From Ilex aquifolium (Eukaryota; Streptophyta; Magnoliopsida; Aquifoliales; Aquifoliaceae): a DNA stretch of 64,000 bases. Shown one piece after another: positions 46,375-57,348 of the stretch. The DNA is taken from the NCBI GenBank assembly GCA_951799425.1, contig OX637393.1, forward strand, positions 3,354,501 to 3,418,500, given 5' to 3'. The position numbers and the translations under genes are program-made. The notes beneath the pieces were generated by a model. That model was not told the origin of the DNA. It did no database searches and saw only the letters and a program-made list of their open reading frames with translations. Each line of letters opens with the position of its first letter. Position 1 is the first letter of the stretch.

Positions 46375-49300
46375 TTAGTCGGCTAACAGTGTTGAGACAA
46401 GCACATCTTGGACAAAAACAGCTCTTCCGGTAGCCTGTCTCATTCTCTTTTCCCGTTCTTCATGACTTAACGATGGATCAAAACTGCAAGGAAATGAAGG
46501 TAGAGAGAAAAAGAGAGGGGGTTAGAGAACAAATCCTAAAACAACCCGGTTTCCAGCTTTTGAGATTAGAGCATGGATGTAGTACAAGTCTAAAACAAGA
46601 TTCTTTTTTGAATGTCTAACAAATACCCTACTAAGAAAAAGAAAAGAAACCTTCTTGCACTGAGAGTGGATTTGGACCTGACATTTGGTGTCAACATTTT
46701 TTCCTTCTTTTTTTTGTTTTGCTTTGGGGAGGTGGGGGGATGAGGTACCTACAAGGGGCCATTGCCTACCACCCAAAGTTAACCACACCGATGGCCTTTA
46801 GGGCAAATAATTGTCAAGTCAACCAGTACCACTATGGACCTTTGGAGTGAACATGAGACTTGATGCTTCAAATTTCATTATGCAGATTGTTTCAACTCAC
46901 CCTCTAATTAACAACGTCATGAATTACAGGCGTGTCTCATATATTTTGTACAGGAACGCTGCTTAAATCATTTGATGGTCCGACAAATTTTGAGAGAAAG
47001 ACACTCAAAATCTACTTCACAGTACCATGTCATGCAGGTTTAAGGAACTCACTATATGATGCTTGACAGACACCTAATGCTTGCACACACAAAAGGTTCT
47101 CTATAAGAAAGAAGAAGAACTTGATCCACTACCTTGATTTCCATATTGGTTGTGATGCCATACTCTTTGTAGCAGTGTCCTCAATACTAGATACCACAGA
47201 TTTTGATATTTCTTCTGCTTCAGATGCAGGGAAGTTCAGAAAAAGAGATGAAAGTAGTGGATCTGTAACTGCATTTGATGAAGTAGCACTTTTTGACCGA
47301 TAGCTACCACCCCCTAGAAGCACCTGCAGATGCGCCTCACGAAGATCCCTCCCCAAAAGAGACAGTGCCTGACTGTCGGGCATTGCCACTCTACGTAATC
47401 TGCGACGTCTATGCAAGTGATCACAAGTTAAAGAAAACTTCAAGAAATTGAACATGGTTGAATGTTATCAACAGTGCAGCCATATATGTTTAATGTTCAA
47501 AGCTGCGATCAGAAGTCACACAAATGAATGAAATGATTTTCCATTTCAAAGGATATCTTGAATAAGTGCCCATGTTGCAGAGTGATATGACTTAACATGT
47601 CACTTGCAACTTTAACAGAGCAAATGGGACAAACCTGCAAGGAAAAGGCAGATGCAGTATGAGATTCTTGTGACGGAAAATTCAGACACCAATACTGATA
47701 GCAGTAAGTCTTTAAGAACAGTCAAGACATGTCATTGACTATCATTTTAATAAATTTTGACAAGAACAATATTCAGAAAACCAGAACCTCGTTATGTTGC
47801 ATGATAATGAATTAAAACAAAGATTTGTAGACTAATCAAGCTCTCCAATCAGACTTATCAGTAATAAAGTATACATATCCTACTCAGTGGCGTTCCTACA
47901 CTAACCCTCTATTGTCTCTCTATCTATTTTCCTCTACTTTCCATTGCAAGAGCAGCTGAACAGCCATCGATCTTGAACTATATGGAAATCCGAGAAAAAT
48001 TCCAACTTTCCATCTCAATCAACCTGTGCGCTTGCCCTCAGCAACCGCAGGAGCAGATTGATATCCACTTGAAGTAGATGAGTTCAGTTTAGTTTGGATT
48101 TAACTTCAAGAAGAATTTCTAACCTCTCATTGACTTATCCAAACCATTAAAACTATCAACCAGCTGCCTAGCTCAGAAAGTAGTCCTCAAACTCTTAACC
48201 TCCACTTCATCAGAAAAACATAAGTTTCAATATACTCCCTCTTCCTTTTCCTTCTTCCCCTTTTTCATGTTTTGGATGGTGGTGGGGCAAAAGGAGGAGG
48301 AGGAGGAACCTGTCTACGAAAGGGGGCCATAAAGAGAGTATATACTAGAATTGTGCTGCCATAATGGTCGTTTTCTGAACTAATCTATAGTATTTTTGTT
48401 GAGCCATAATCTATGGTCAAATATTTAACTCCGATAATCCTTTTTGCATTCCTTCGAGAATGTCAAAGTGAAACTCCTTTAGGGTCTTGTCCCTATTGTT
48501 GAAAACAGCTTCAATGGAAATCCTACCTGTACACGATTCCATTGTACTAAACCTGGTTATTAGCAAAATTTCAAAGGAAGTTTGAGTTGCATACAGTTAT
48601 CGTGAGCATTGATATCCTTTCTATTTCTACTATCTTCCACATCATATACCAAACATTATATAAACCTTGGGTTGATTCATTAATAATAAAAGGCAAGGAA
48701 GTAGATAATGGATCTAGTTGCGGGCCCTAAAGTAATTGATCTAGGAGGGAGGAAGGGTGGGTTCTAAAGGCTTCAATTTTTCCAAATGACTCTCCTTTCC
48801 TGTTGAACTGACTGATAGGCTCTAGTGCATTATCTATGGACATTCATTTTTATCTCCATCGATTCCATCCATACCAGAACACTGATGAAAGCTTCCGGAA
48901 AATATGTCCACCTAAGCACTCTGCTATCTCATGGTACCTAATTTCTTCCACATTCAGTAAATCCGAGCATACATTCTTGCTCAAAATCTTTTTTGTCCCT
49001 TCATTAAAAATAAAGTTGGAATTACCAAAAAAAATTCTAAATTTTTTGTACCAAATGATGTAGCACTTTCATAATCACTGGATGCTTAGTTTGAATAAAT
49101 GAGATCCACTAACCCAATAATCCCCGTTGATTTGCTACAAAAAAATTGATTGAAGTTTTAGAAACGGTAGCATTGTCAGGTAATAGTCTGCTAATCAGTA
49201 GCCTCTGCTTGAACACAAAAATGATGTTGCTTATTATTCACCACTCACCATTTTCTCTATTAGTTGTCAAAAAATGTTGTTGCCTATTTACACCCTCAAA

Positions 49301-51261
49301 ACACACTCCTATTTGAGAATATACAGCTACAAGAATGAAACAGGCAATGCAATCCAATCCAATCATTGTATACGCCCCAAAAAAGGAAAATAAACATAAT
49401 AAGCAAATCCAAAGACAAGTAACCGATATTTTTCTGTGGGTTTAACACACCATTTGACAGTTTCAGGTGATGTACATAACCAATCAGAAGTTGTACATTT
49501 TCAAGAAAAACTGTCATTCATCACTTTGTTAGAACTTTTTTGAAAAAAAATGAACTTGTGTATTTGACATGATAATTTTTTATTAGGTGTATAAACCACA
49601 TAACATTGGCGCACTGCCACGTGATATGTTAAACCCGCTCTTAACTTTTTTCAGTTTACAGACAAAAACTAGTGACAGCCTACTTGTGGAGAAAATATTA
49701 GATGCAACTGTTACACTATATAAGCAAGTTATAGGGGTGCAATTTGGACTGGTTAGGCGGGTTGAGAGGTCAACCCTAGCTTAACCCTAGGTATATAATC
49801 TTTAACCCTAACTCTACTTTAACCCAAGTACTGCCCCGGGTTTAATTTGGGCGGGCTCGGGTTGAATTCGGGTTAAAAATCGGGTTGGACTCAGGATACT
49901 TAATTCAGGTTGATAAAAGAGGGAGGAATGACGAGTGAGAGAGGAAGGCTGAGAGTCTGAGACGAGACTCAGACGAGGGAGAAAGGGAGGCTGGGAGACG
50001 AGAGACGAGTGACGAGTGAGAGAGGGATCTAAGAGTGATGGAGGCGCAGGAGTGAAGACTTGAAGTGAAGTGAACGTCTGAACTCTGAAGAGTGAAGATA
50101 AAAACTAACCCTAGTTAAATATATTTATATATTTATGTATATTCGAGTTGAACTCGACAACTCGAGGCTTACCCAAATTTAATTCGGGTTGGGTATTTTT
50201 GCCCAGGCTCAACCCAAGTATTAAAAATTCTAACCCAAGTCCTTTTTTTTTCGGATTGGACTCGGGTTGAATTCGGGTTAGCCCGCCCAAATTGCACCCC
50301 TAGCAAGTTAGCCCTACAAACTTAAGTAACCGGCCATGATATGGTGTAACCCTCCACTAAGTGAACAAATAAGCAAGTTAGTCCTACAAGATTAAGTAAC
50401 CACCCATTTATGTAACATGTAACCACCTCCATGTAGGACAATGGAGTCCACTTTATCTCTTTTCTAGTTTTTTTATTTCACGGTTACACTACACTGCTAA
50501 CGTGGGTAACCGTTACACCCAATATTTTGTGACCAACCAAACACCAAGAATGGTGACCTCTCAACACACCCAACTGGCTAACTTCTACCTTTCCACTCAG
50601 TTGCCCACACCCCTTATTCAGAAATAGAAAACATAACAAAAACAAAAACAAAATAAAATGGAATCATAATACATACAAATTTGAAACTTCAATCTGCACA
50701 CCCCAGGAAATTCAAAAAAAAATAAAAATCAGACAAAATCAGATAATTATTAACCATTTTGAACAAAGGTACAACAAAGATCAAAACATTTCAACAAAAA
50801 AAAAAAGCAAATCAAAACGTAATGCATAAAGGAAAAAGTTGGAAAAAGACAAAGGAATAATTTACAAAAATATAAGAGGCATATATATAAATATTTGTAT
50901 GATACTGATGATATGTAGAGAAACTCACGGTGACTTTGGACTCGCACGAGTGTTCATCTTCGAGATGCGAGCAGAGAGAGACAATATCAAAGTCCTCGTA
51001 ACAATATGGGCATGGAAAATCGGGTCGGACCTCTTCTTCAACCTCGAAATCATCGATATTCAACCGATCTGCCAAATAACAAAAACACCAAATATAACAC
51101 AAACTGCTTCCAAAAAATAATTTCAGATCAATCCAAAGCAATAAAAACAAACCCAATTGAGCGTTGTGATGGTTGCGATGATTATGGCTTTGGTGGTGGT
51201 GGTTCAACGTGAATTGCCTCTTGGCGGCGGCCAGGCGAGAGGTCCAAAAGTCTGAATCCAT
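46375..51261 (-). CDS. Di19: Di19-type drought-responsive zinc-finger protein
   Basis: Five exons join in frame: 51153-51261, 50929-51068, 47557-47634, 47133-47416 and 46375-46483. They total 720 nt (239 aa plus stop). Plant Di19 proteins are nuclear zinc-finger regulators of dehydration and salt responses. The protein starts MDSDFWTSRLAAAKRQ. It has a first C2H2 finger CPYCYEDFDIVSLCSHLEDEH (aa 56-76, listed in two parts: CPYC and HLEDEH) and a second from C85 to H104 (CPIC...HITLQH). A basic RRRRLRR (112-118) suits nuclear import. The Di19 C-terminal domain follows (SLLGRDLREAHLQVLLGG, SEAEEISKSVVSS) and ends FVQDVLVSTLLAD. No damage was seen. Introns 1, 2 and 4 are GT-AG; intron 3 is AT-AC. 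A GA microsatellite lies just upstream of the ATG. Confidence 0.93.
47417..47556 (-). other. U12-type AT-AC intron of Di19
   Basis: The exon ends TTCAAG and the intron begins ATATCCTTT, the exact minor-spliceosome 5' splice consensus. Near the 3' end is TTTCTTTAAC, matching the U12 branch-site consensus TTCCTTRAC. Eleven nucleotides after the branch A the intron ends in AC. Using these borders gives HGHLFK|LHRRRRLRR, which aligns with the family's FKMQRKRRLRR. The nearby TGCATAG acceptor leaves no compatible GT donor. Confidence 0.9.
47635..50928 (-). other. Di19 intron 2 (3.3 kb)
   Basis: A large GT-AG intron (donor ACC/GTGAGT, acceptor TTGCAG). It carries the hAT-type element at 49732-50302 and otherwise AT-rich DNA with no recognisable gene. 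The end near 50757-50792 matches the first 36 bases of the window. Confidence 0.8.
49732..50302. mobile_element. hAT-type non-autonomous element in Di19 intron 2
   Basis: The 571-bp element has terminal inverted repeats TAGGGGTGCAATTTGG...CCAAATTGCACCCCTA and a perfect 8-bp target duplication GCAAGTTA at 49724-49731 and 50303-50310. Subterminal GGGTTGAATTCGGGTT repeats are present on both sides. No transposase coding was seen. The intact ends suggest a fairly recent insertion. Confidence 0.93.
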
Positions 51262-52077
51262 GAAGAGAGAGAGAGAGAGAGTGGTTCAGCTGAGAATGAT
51301 TGAATATAAAGCAAGAAAAACAAAATGTTGTTGATTCGTCGGTTGTGGATATTCTCTGTTTTGTTTTTGTTTTTTTATTAAATTATATTTTCTGGGTATT
51401 TGAGATTTTTTTGACTTTTCTTGGTATTGAATGTTGATCTCACAGGAAGGTTCAGATTTGGATATGGCGATTGTACTGTAGAGATGGATATGAGAGAGAA
51501 GAGAGAGAGAGAAGAGGTGTTATGTGGACATGACAGAAGGTGACGGAGTGAGAAAATGTCGGATTTTGCAAGCCATTTGCTTTCCTCCACAGGTTTTTAC
51601 GTCTTGTCTGTCTTTTGTTTAGTGGTTTGTATTTGTTGGATTTGAATTTGATTATGGTACCGACAAAAAATAATTCAGTTAAAATTTATTATTTTAATAA
51701 TTTTTTTAATAATATTTATGAATTATTTTATAATTAAAAAATTTATTATTTTTTGAGTGATTCATCACATTTATGAGTATTTTTATTACTGCTCAATATT
51801 GTGGTAATTTATGAATATTTTTATCACTATTATTATAATTATTTTATCATTTTTTAGTATTACAACAATGAAAAAAATACCTATAAATATAATAAAAATT
51901 AGTATAATACCAAAAAAAAAATTTGGTACCATAAACAACACTAATGTGGTTGATTTTTTTTTTTTTCCAGTAAGTAAGGTGGTTGATATGTCATTTTGGT
52001 TGAGTTTAAGTTTACTTGGGTGGTATAGGTTTAAAATTTATTGAATTTATATCTAATTTATATATTATTTAATATAT
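51262..52077. other. Di19 upstream region
   Basis: It holds a (GA)n run at 51264-51281, probably in the 5' untranslated region, a second GA-rich stretch at 51490-51515, and then AT-rich intergenic DNA. No second gene was recognised. Confidence 0.5.
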
Positions 52078-52330
52078 GAGCATATCTAATCCTTATCCAA
52101 TTTTTCTTAAATTTGAATAAAAATATGCTAAAAACAATCTCCGGACTTCAATTCTTTACTCAAATATTTATCAAATTAAGAGATCCTCAAATTTTATCAT
52201 CCTTTAAAGATCAAATGATCATATTCTAATATCCTCTAAATTTGGATTTGTCGTCATTTAAATTTAAATTTATTAACTTTGAGTTTTTTCATTGAAGTGT
52301 TTTATATTAAATCAAACTTTTAACTCAAAT
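52078..52330 (+). repeat. Dispersed GAGCAT-type repeat, copy 1
   Basis: It starts GAGCATATCTAATCCTTAT and includes ATCATATTCTAATATCCTCT and AAATTTGGATTTGTC. These match 61553-61900 (ATTCTATCCTCCTTTAAATT, TTTGTCC). A MITE-like, non-coding family. Confidence 0.55.
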
Positions 52331-53000
52331 TCTACAAAATTATAATTAATTTTTTTTGAGATTTAAGAAGGGTTAAATATACTCAGATTATAAAAAAAGA
52401 CTATTTTCATGATTCAGATGTACTTAGTTTTATCTTTTGCATACAAAAAAAATATTTTTGTGACTTAAATAACATTATCGTTATTCTAATGTCTACTTCA
52501 ACTTTTAGATTTGGTGGTTTTTTTGAGTTCTTGTAACTGTAATATAATATCGGGCCAGACACTATTATCGAAAGAGAGTCGACAAGATTCAAATTTACGA
52601 CTTTAAACTTTGACAGCGAAAATAATGATCATTAGGTCAATTACAAACCTCTTAACCATTCATTTTGAAGCATAATATATGTGCCACGTATGTTTTGTCC
52701 CCTGACCTGTGACCATTCAATCAACGATGGAAGCCAACCAACTAAGGGGGCCAGTAAGTGCAAACTTATTAAAGAGAGTAATATTTTTTATTTTTGGTCA
52801 TGAGGATGAACCTAATTCCAACCACCTAATAAAGAACCATAAATGTACAACGATACTTTTTTTTTCAGTGTGGGCATGTGGTCTCTATGTCCCTCGTCTC
52901 TGCCTTGGTTTGATATGACATTAGAAAAACTTATTAGGGTTATGTTGCTATATAAAAAAGATGGGTGGGACTTCAGGCAACCGATCGCCTGAATAGAATT

Positions 53001-53949
53001 TGATGGTGTAAACCTGCGCGTATGAGCTATGGGACTGAATTATTTGGTCGTACTGACGGGAGATGCGAACGTGGTGCTATATCAATAGTCACAAGGGTGA
53101 TTAATGAGCAATCAATGGTAAATAAATGGCAAAACAATAGTAAAGAGATCCACACAAGAGATTTATAGTGGTTCGGTCTCGGATGACCTACGTCCACTCT
53201 TCGAACGGCGACGATGGCCTGGATGTTTTATTGATCAATCATGGTGGTACTCCGGAGAGTTTTACAATGCTTGAGAGGGAGAGAGGGAGAGAAGCAAACA
53301 CTCAATAGGAAGCTCACAACTTACACTCTCAATCTCTAGAAATCTTTTCTGATGTGGCAGATCAGTCTAAACTGCAACCACAGAGCATACTAGGAATTTC
53401 AAGAGAACTCTCTCTCAAACTCACTCTTAGAAGCTTTGCTTCTTTCTTGATGCTAGAACACCCAAATGGGTGGTATATTTATAGTAGTAGGGAATCAATC
53501 CTAGCCGTACAACGTGAATCAATCCAAACCACACAAATTAAATAATACCTATCTAACATTCAAATCTAACCTTCAAATATATATCTAACATTCAAATCTA
53601 ACCTTCAAATATTTATCTAACATTCAAATATTTATCTAACATTCAAATTCTTATCTAACATTCTCTAGAATTTTCTCTTTAGTGGGCTTGGGCTTGGGTA
53701 ATGGATTGGACTCTTCTTTGGGCTTTCTTAGCTTATTTGAATTGGATTGGTTCTACTTCCTTTATAATGGTATCCGGTGTCACCTTGTTGTCCCCTTGGT
53801 ACTGTTTATCTCGTGTCCTTAGCTGGGAGTTTTAATACCGGCTGGCAGAGCTCAGTCCCTGGCTGGATGAGTTCTGCTTGTTTTCCCGGAACTCCTGAGC
53901 TGAGCTCTCTTTCTAAGCTCGTGTCTAGGGTGTATTTTGGGTATCATCA
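53001..53949 (-). repeat. 3' LTR of the retrotransposon
   Basis: 949 bp, starting TGATGG and ending CATCA on the + strand. Compared with the other LTR I see GACTGAAT versus GACTGGAT near the start and GGATTGGT versus GGATTAGT near the end. The U3-side text contains repeated ATCTAACATTCAAAT units. Confidence 0.95.
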
Positions 53950-54282
53950 GTTGCCCCCCAGCCCTTGGCTCAAGCGAGCTTGGACAGGGGCTGAGCTATC
54001 TTAAACCGAGCTAGAATCAGACTAGAGCTGTTTTTACACCGAGCTAGAATCAGACTAGAGTTGTGCAGAGGTACTGCCTTTTTGACGGTTTCCTGGCAAT
54101 CATGGCCTCCTCGATTCTCGCGCATGTTTCAGCCCACGTCCCTTCTGACTTCGTAGGTGTTTCCCTGCTATTCTGAACATATTTGAGTGGGTAGGCGGTG
54201 TACAAGGACTGTTGGTGTCTCCAAGATGAGATCAGCCTTTAATTTGACGAGCCTAGAGGCTTGCACGAGCTGAGGAGCTATA
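53950..54282. other. Retrotransposon 3' internal region
   Basis: Non-coding segment between the polypurine tract and the tandem array. ACCGAGCTAGAATCAGACTA is duplicated at about 54004 and 54037. Confidence 0.6.
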
Positions 54283-54838
54283 AGACTCATCTTGCTTTTT
54301 ATAAGTTTCGGAAGCTTATCGTTTGTTTATGAGTTCAAAGAGCTCATCTTTTGTTTATAAGCTTTGAAGCTTATCGTGTATTTATGAGCTGAAGAGCTCA
54401 TCTTGTATTTATAAGCTTTGAAGCTTATCGTGCATTTATGAGCTGAAGAGCTCATCTTGTATTTATAAGCTTTTGGAAGCTTATCGTGCATTTATGAGCT
54501 GAAGAGCTCATCTTGTATTTATAAGCTTTGGAAGCTTATCGTGCATTTATGAGCTGAAGAGCTCATCTTGTATTTATAAGCTTTGAAGCTTATCGTGCAT
54601 TTATGAGCTGAAGAGCTCATCTTGTATTTATAAGCTTTGAAGCTTATCGTGCATTTATGAGCTGAAGAGCTCATCTTGTATTTATAAGCTTTGGAAGCTT
54701 ATCATGCATTTATGAGCTGAAGAGCTCATCTTGTATTTATAAGCTTTGGAAGCTTAACGTGCATTTATGAGCTGAAGAGCTCATCTTGTATTTATAAGCT
54801 TTGAAGCTTATCGTGCATTTATGAGCTGAAGAGCTCAT
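54283..54838. repeat. 54-56 bp tandem array inside the retrotransposon
   Basis: About ten head-to-tail units, consensus CGTGCATTTATGAGCTGAAG followed by AGCTCATCTTGTATTTATAA and GCTTTGAAGCTTAT. Each unit holds two palindromes, GAGCT-GAAG-AGCTC and AAGCTT-(T)GG-AAGCTT, with 1-2 bp length variation at the GG. The array lies in the untranslated region between gag and the 3' LTR. Confidence 0.92.
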
Positions 54839-54930
54839 GCCTTTGCTTTGGATGTCTTTGAAAGGTGAATAAAAGATTTGCTCCTTTAAAAAATAGCCCT
54901 ATTACAAGTAACACTTACTGAAAAAACTTC

Positions 54931-57285
54931 TTAAGGTGCTCGGCATTCCATGAATGAGGTAGGACCTTTCCTTCCTCTGTTTGCAATTCGTAGTTCCCCA
55001 TCAAGTTGTACTGGCTCCAACTCTTCTGAGGGCATTGGTCTCGTTTCTAGCTCATCTCTCATGTCAAGCTCATCCAGTTGGATGTTCTCAACCTCTTTCC
55101 TTTTTACAGATGCCATGTAACATTCTCTTGCTACACGCTGGTCTCCTCGGACCACTCCTATTCCGCTATCTGTAGGGAATTTCACGACTAAATGATAGAC
55201 AGATGGGATCGCCTTGATAGAGTTAAGGGATGGCCTTCCAAGCAAGATGTTGTGTGCCGAGGGTGCATCGACCACTAGGAATTTTACGGTGGTAGTGGCC
55301 TGGCAAGGTGGGTCCCCCAGGGTGAGCACGAGCTGAATTGAGCCTAAGGGGAGCACCTTTTCCCCAGAGAATCCCAACAAGTGGGTGCTTACTGGCTCAA
55401 GTCTCTGCCTTCCTATATCCATCTTGTCAAACGCGGGTGCGAAAATGATATCCGCCGAGCTCCCATTGTCGATTAGGATCCGATGAACGGTTCTATTAGC
55501 CACCACAGCTCGCACCACCAATGGGTCATCATGAGGGTACTGGCACCCCTCTAAATCTGCGTCTGAAAAAGTGATAGTTGTATCCAAGCGTGGTACTTTG
55601 GATACAGCGTGCACTTCGAGAGCTTCTTCGGCTCTGATCCGGCGGAGGTGTGCCTTCCTGGCTGAGCTAGATTCTCCGCCTCCCGCAAACCCTCCAGATA
55701 TTACTCTGATCTCACCCAGAGGCTGCTGATGTGGCACAGGTGCCTGCTGCTGAGGCGGTGGAGGTGGAAGAGCTCGGTTCTGGTTGTCATAGGCTACGAA
55801 ACGGCGCAGCTGACCTCGCTGGATCAAGAACTCAATCTCCTTCTTTAACTGAATACAGTCATCAGTGTGGTGACCATGATCTCGGTGGTAATCACAGTAC
55901 TTAGTGGGGTCTCTTTTGGCTGGATCCGCCTTCATCCGGGGTGGCCATCGTAAGAACTCCTCGTTTTGGACCTCATATAGAACCTGCGACACAACGGCAG
56001 TGAGTGGGGTGAATCGTTGAGGTCCATATCTGGGCTGTAGTTCAGGCTGCATGGGGCCCAGGCGATCTCTGACATTTCCTCTTCTCTCTGGCGAACGATC
56101 CCTATCCCTTCTGGGGGACCTTTCTCGCCCTCTTTCCTTCTTGGGACTTCGGTCCCTTCTTTTCTCTTCTTTCTCCTTCTCCCTTCGCGAGGACGTGCCC
56201 CCTACTTTGGAGAGAAGTGCCTCTTCACCATTAATGTACTTCTCTGCTTTGGCCAACACCTCGGCCATGCTTGCCTGAGGGTTCTTTGATATGGAGAACA
56301 TCATATCCTTTGACTGCACTCCCAAACCCGCAATAAAGGCAGTAATGGCAAATTTTTCATCTGGAACATCTACTTTTAGTGTCTCTGAGTTAAACCTTTG
56401 GACATAGGACCTCAGGTTTTCTTGAGGCCCCTGTTTCACGTTCAGCAGGTGGTAGCTCGGCTTTCTGTATGTCCGGGCTCCTATAAAGTGAGATACGAAA
56501 GCTATGGAGAGCTCTTTGAAAGATGGGATCGAGGCTGGTGGGAGTCTGTGAAACCAGGCTAGGGCGGAACCTTTCAATGTGATGGCGAAAGCTCTGCAAC
56601 GCACAGGATCCTGGTATCCATGCAGTTCCATCTGGTTCTTGTAGGTATTGAGGTGATCCACGGGATCTTTCGTTCCGTCAAAGACCTCTATTTGAGGCAT
56701 TCTGAATTTTGGTGGGAGAGGGAAGTGTAGCACTCCCGTGGTGAATGGGGATTCGGTTTGCTGAACTAGGACATCCATTGTAACTGGAGCCTTGCTTTTT
56801 ACAGCCTCCTTCATGTGGCTGAGCTCCTGCTGGATGTCTTTGAAGCGTTGCTCCCAGCGTTGCTCTTTCCTATCCTGCGGATAAGGGAAAAAGTCATCCC
56901 TGTCACCCTCGTTGTTCTGACTTTGTCCTTCGTCGTTATGACCATTCCTTGGGGGTATGTAAGGAGTGTGTCCCCTGGTCTGGCTGCCTTCTCCTCCTTC
57001 GCTGACCTCTCTAAGGGGGTCCCAGTGTCGTTGGTCCCTATGAGGGGGATTGTACTGGCCTTCTTGGGCCGGCCGTGCCTCCAGTGGGCGCTGTACGAGC
57101 CTTGATAGCTCTGCGTTCTCCCTTAGTAAACGCTGATTGACGAGGCGAAGGGCCTCCATCTCGTTATTGACAGGAGAATTGTCCTCTGGGAGATTTCCGG
57201 GTTGTCTGGCGTTGGTAGCTTCTTGCTGGTCTTGCATCCGTGGTAGGTTTGTTTGACTTCTGCTCATATTGCGTGTTGTTACCAT
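54931..57285 (-). CDS. Retrotransposon gag-protease polyprotein
   Basis: Intact 784-aa frame. A predicted coiled coil lies near residues 42-66. The gag core (about 195-350) includes FDGTKDPVDHL, ALAWFHRLPP, SFKELSIAFVSHF and LRSYVQRFN. A basic R/E/K-rich region is at 367-408. A zinc-knuckle-like C464-DYH-RDHGHHTDD-C477 follows. The retropepsin-like domain (about 590-700) has active-site text LIDNGSSADIIF and the distal ILLGRPSLN. The Asp-Asn-Gly active site, instead of the usual D-T/S-G, occurs in some plant Gypsy-type elements as I recall. There is no polymerase. The ATG lies about 60 bp after the primer-binding site. No frame damage was seen, consistent with a young insertion. Confidence 0.92.
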   Translation of the reverse strand: MVTTRNMSRSQTNLPRMQDQQEATNARQPGNLPEDNSPVNNEMEALRLVNQRLLRENAELSRLVQRPLEARPAQEGQYNPPHRDQRHWDPLREVSEGGEGSQTRGHTPYIPPRNGHNDEGQSQNNEGDRDDFFPYPQDRKEQRWEQRFKDIQQELSHMKEAVKSKAPVTMDVLVQQTESPFTTGVLHFPLPPKFRMPQIEVFDGTKDPVDHLNTYKNQMELHGYQDPVRCRAFAITLKGSALAWFHRLPPASIPSFKELSIAFVSHFIGARTYRKPSYHLLNVKQGPQENLRSYVQRFNSETLKVDVPDEKFAITAFIAGLGVQSKDMMFSISKNPQASMAEVLAKAEKYINGEEALLSKVGGTSSRREKEKEEKRRDRSPKKERGRERSPRRDRDRSPERRGNVRDRLGPMQPELQPRYGPQRFTPLTAVVSQVLYEVQNEEFLRWPPRMKADPAKRDPTKYCDYHRDHGHHTDDCIQLKKEIEFLIQRGQLRRFVAYDNQNRALPPPPPQQQAPVPHQQPLGEIRVISGGFAGGGESSSARKAHLRRIRAEEALEVHAVSKVPRLDTTITFSDADLEGCQYPHDDPLVVRAVVANRTVHRILIDNGSSADIIFAPAFDKMDIGRQRLEPVSTHLLGFSGEKVLPLGSIQLVLTLGDPPCQATTTVKFLVVDAPSAHNILLGRPSLNSIKAIPSVYHLVVKFPTDSGIGVVRGDQRVARECYMASVKRKEVENIQLDELDMRDELETRPMPSEELEPVQLDGELRIANRGRKGPTSFMECRAP

Positions 57286-57348
57286 CAGTCACTGAAGGAT
57301 CAGTTTATTTGTAAGAAGGAACAGTCGTTCCCACAGACGGCGCCAAAC

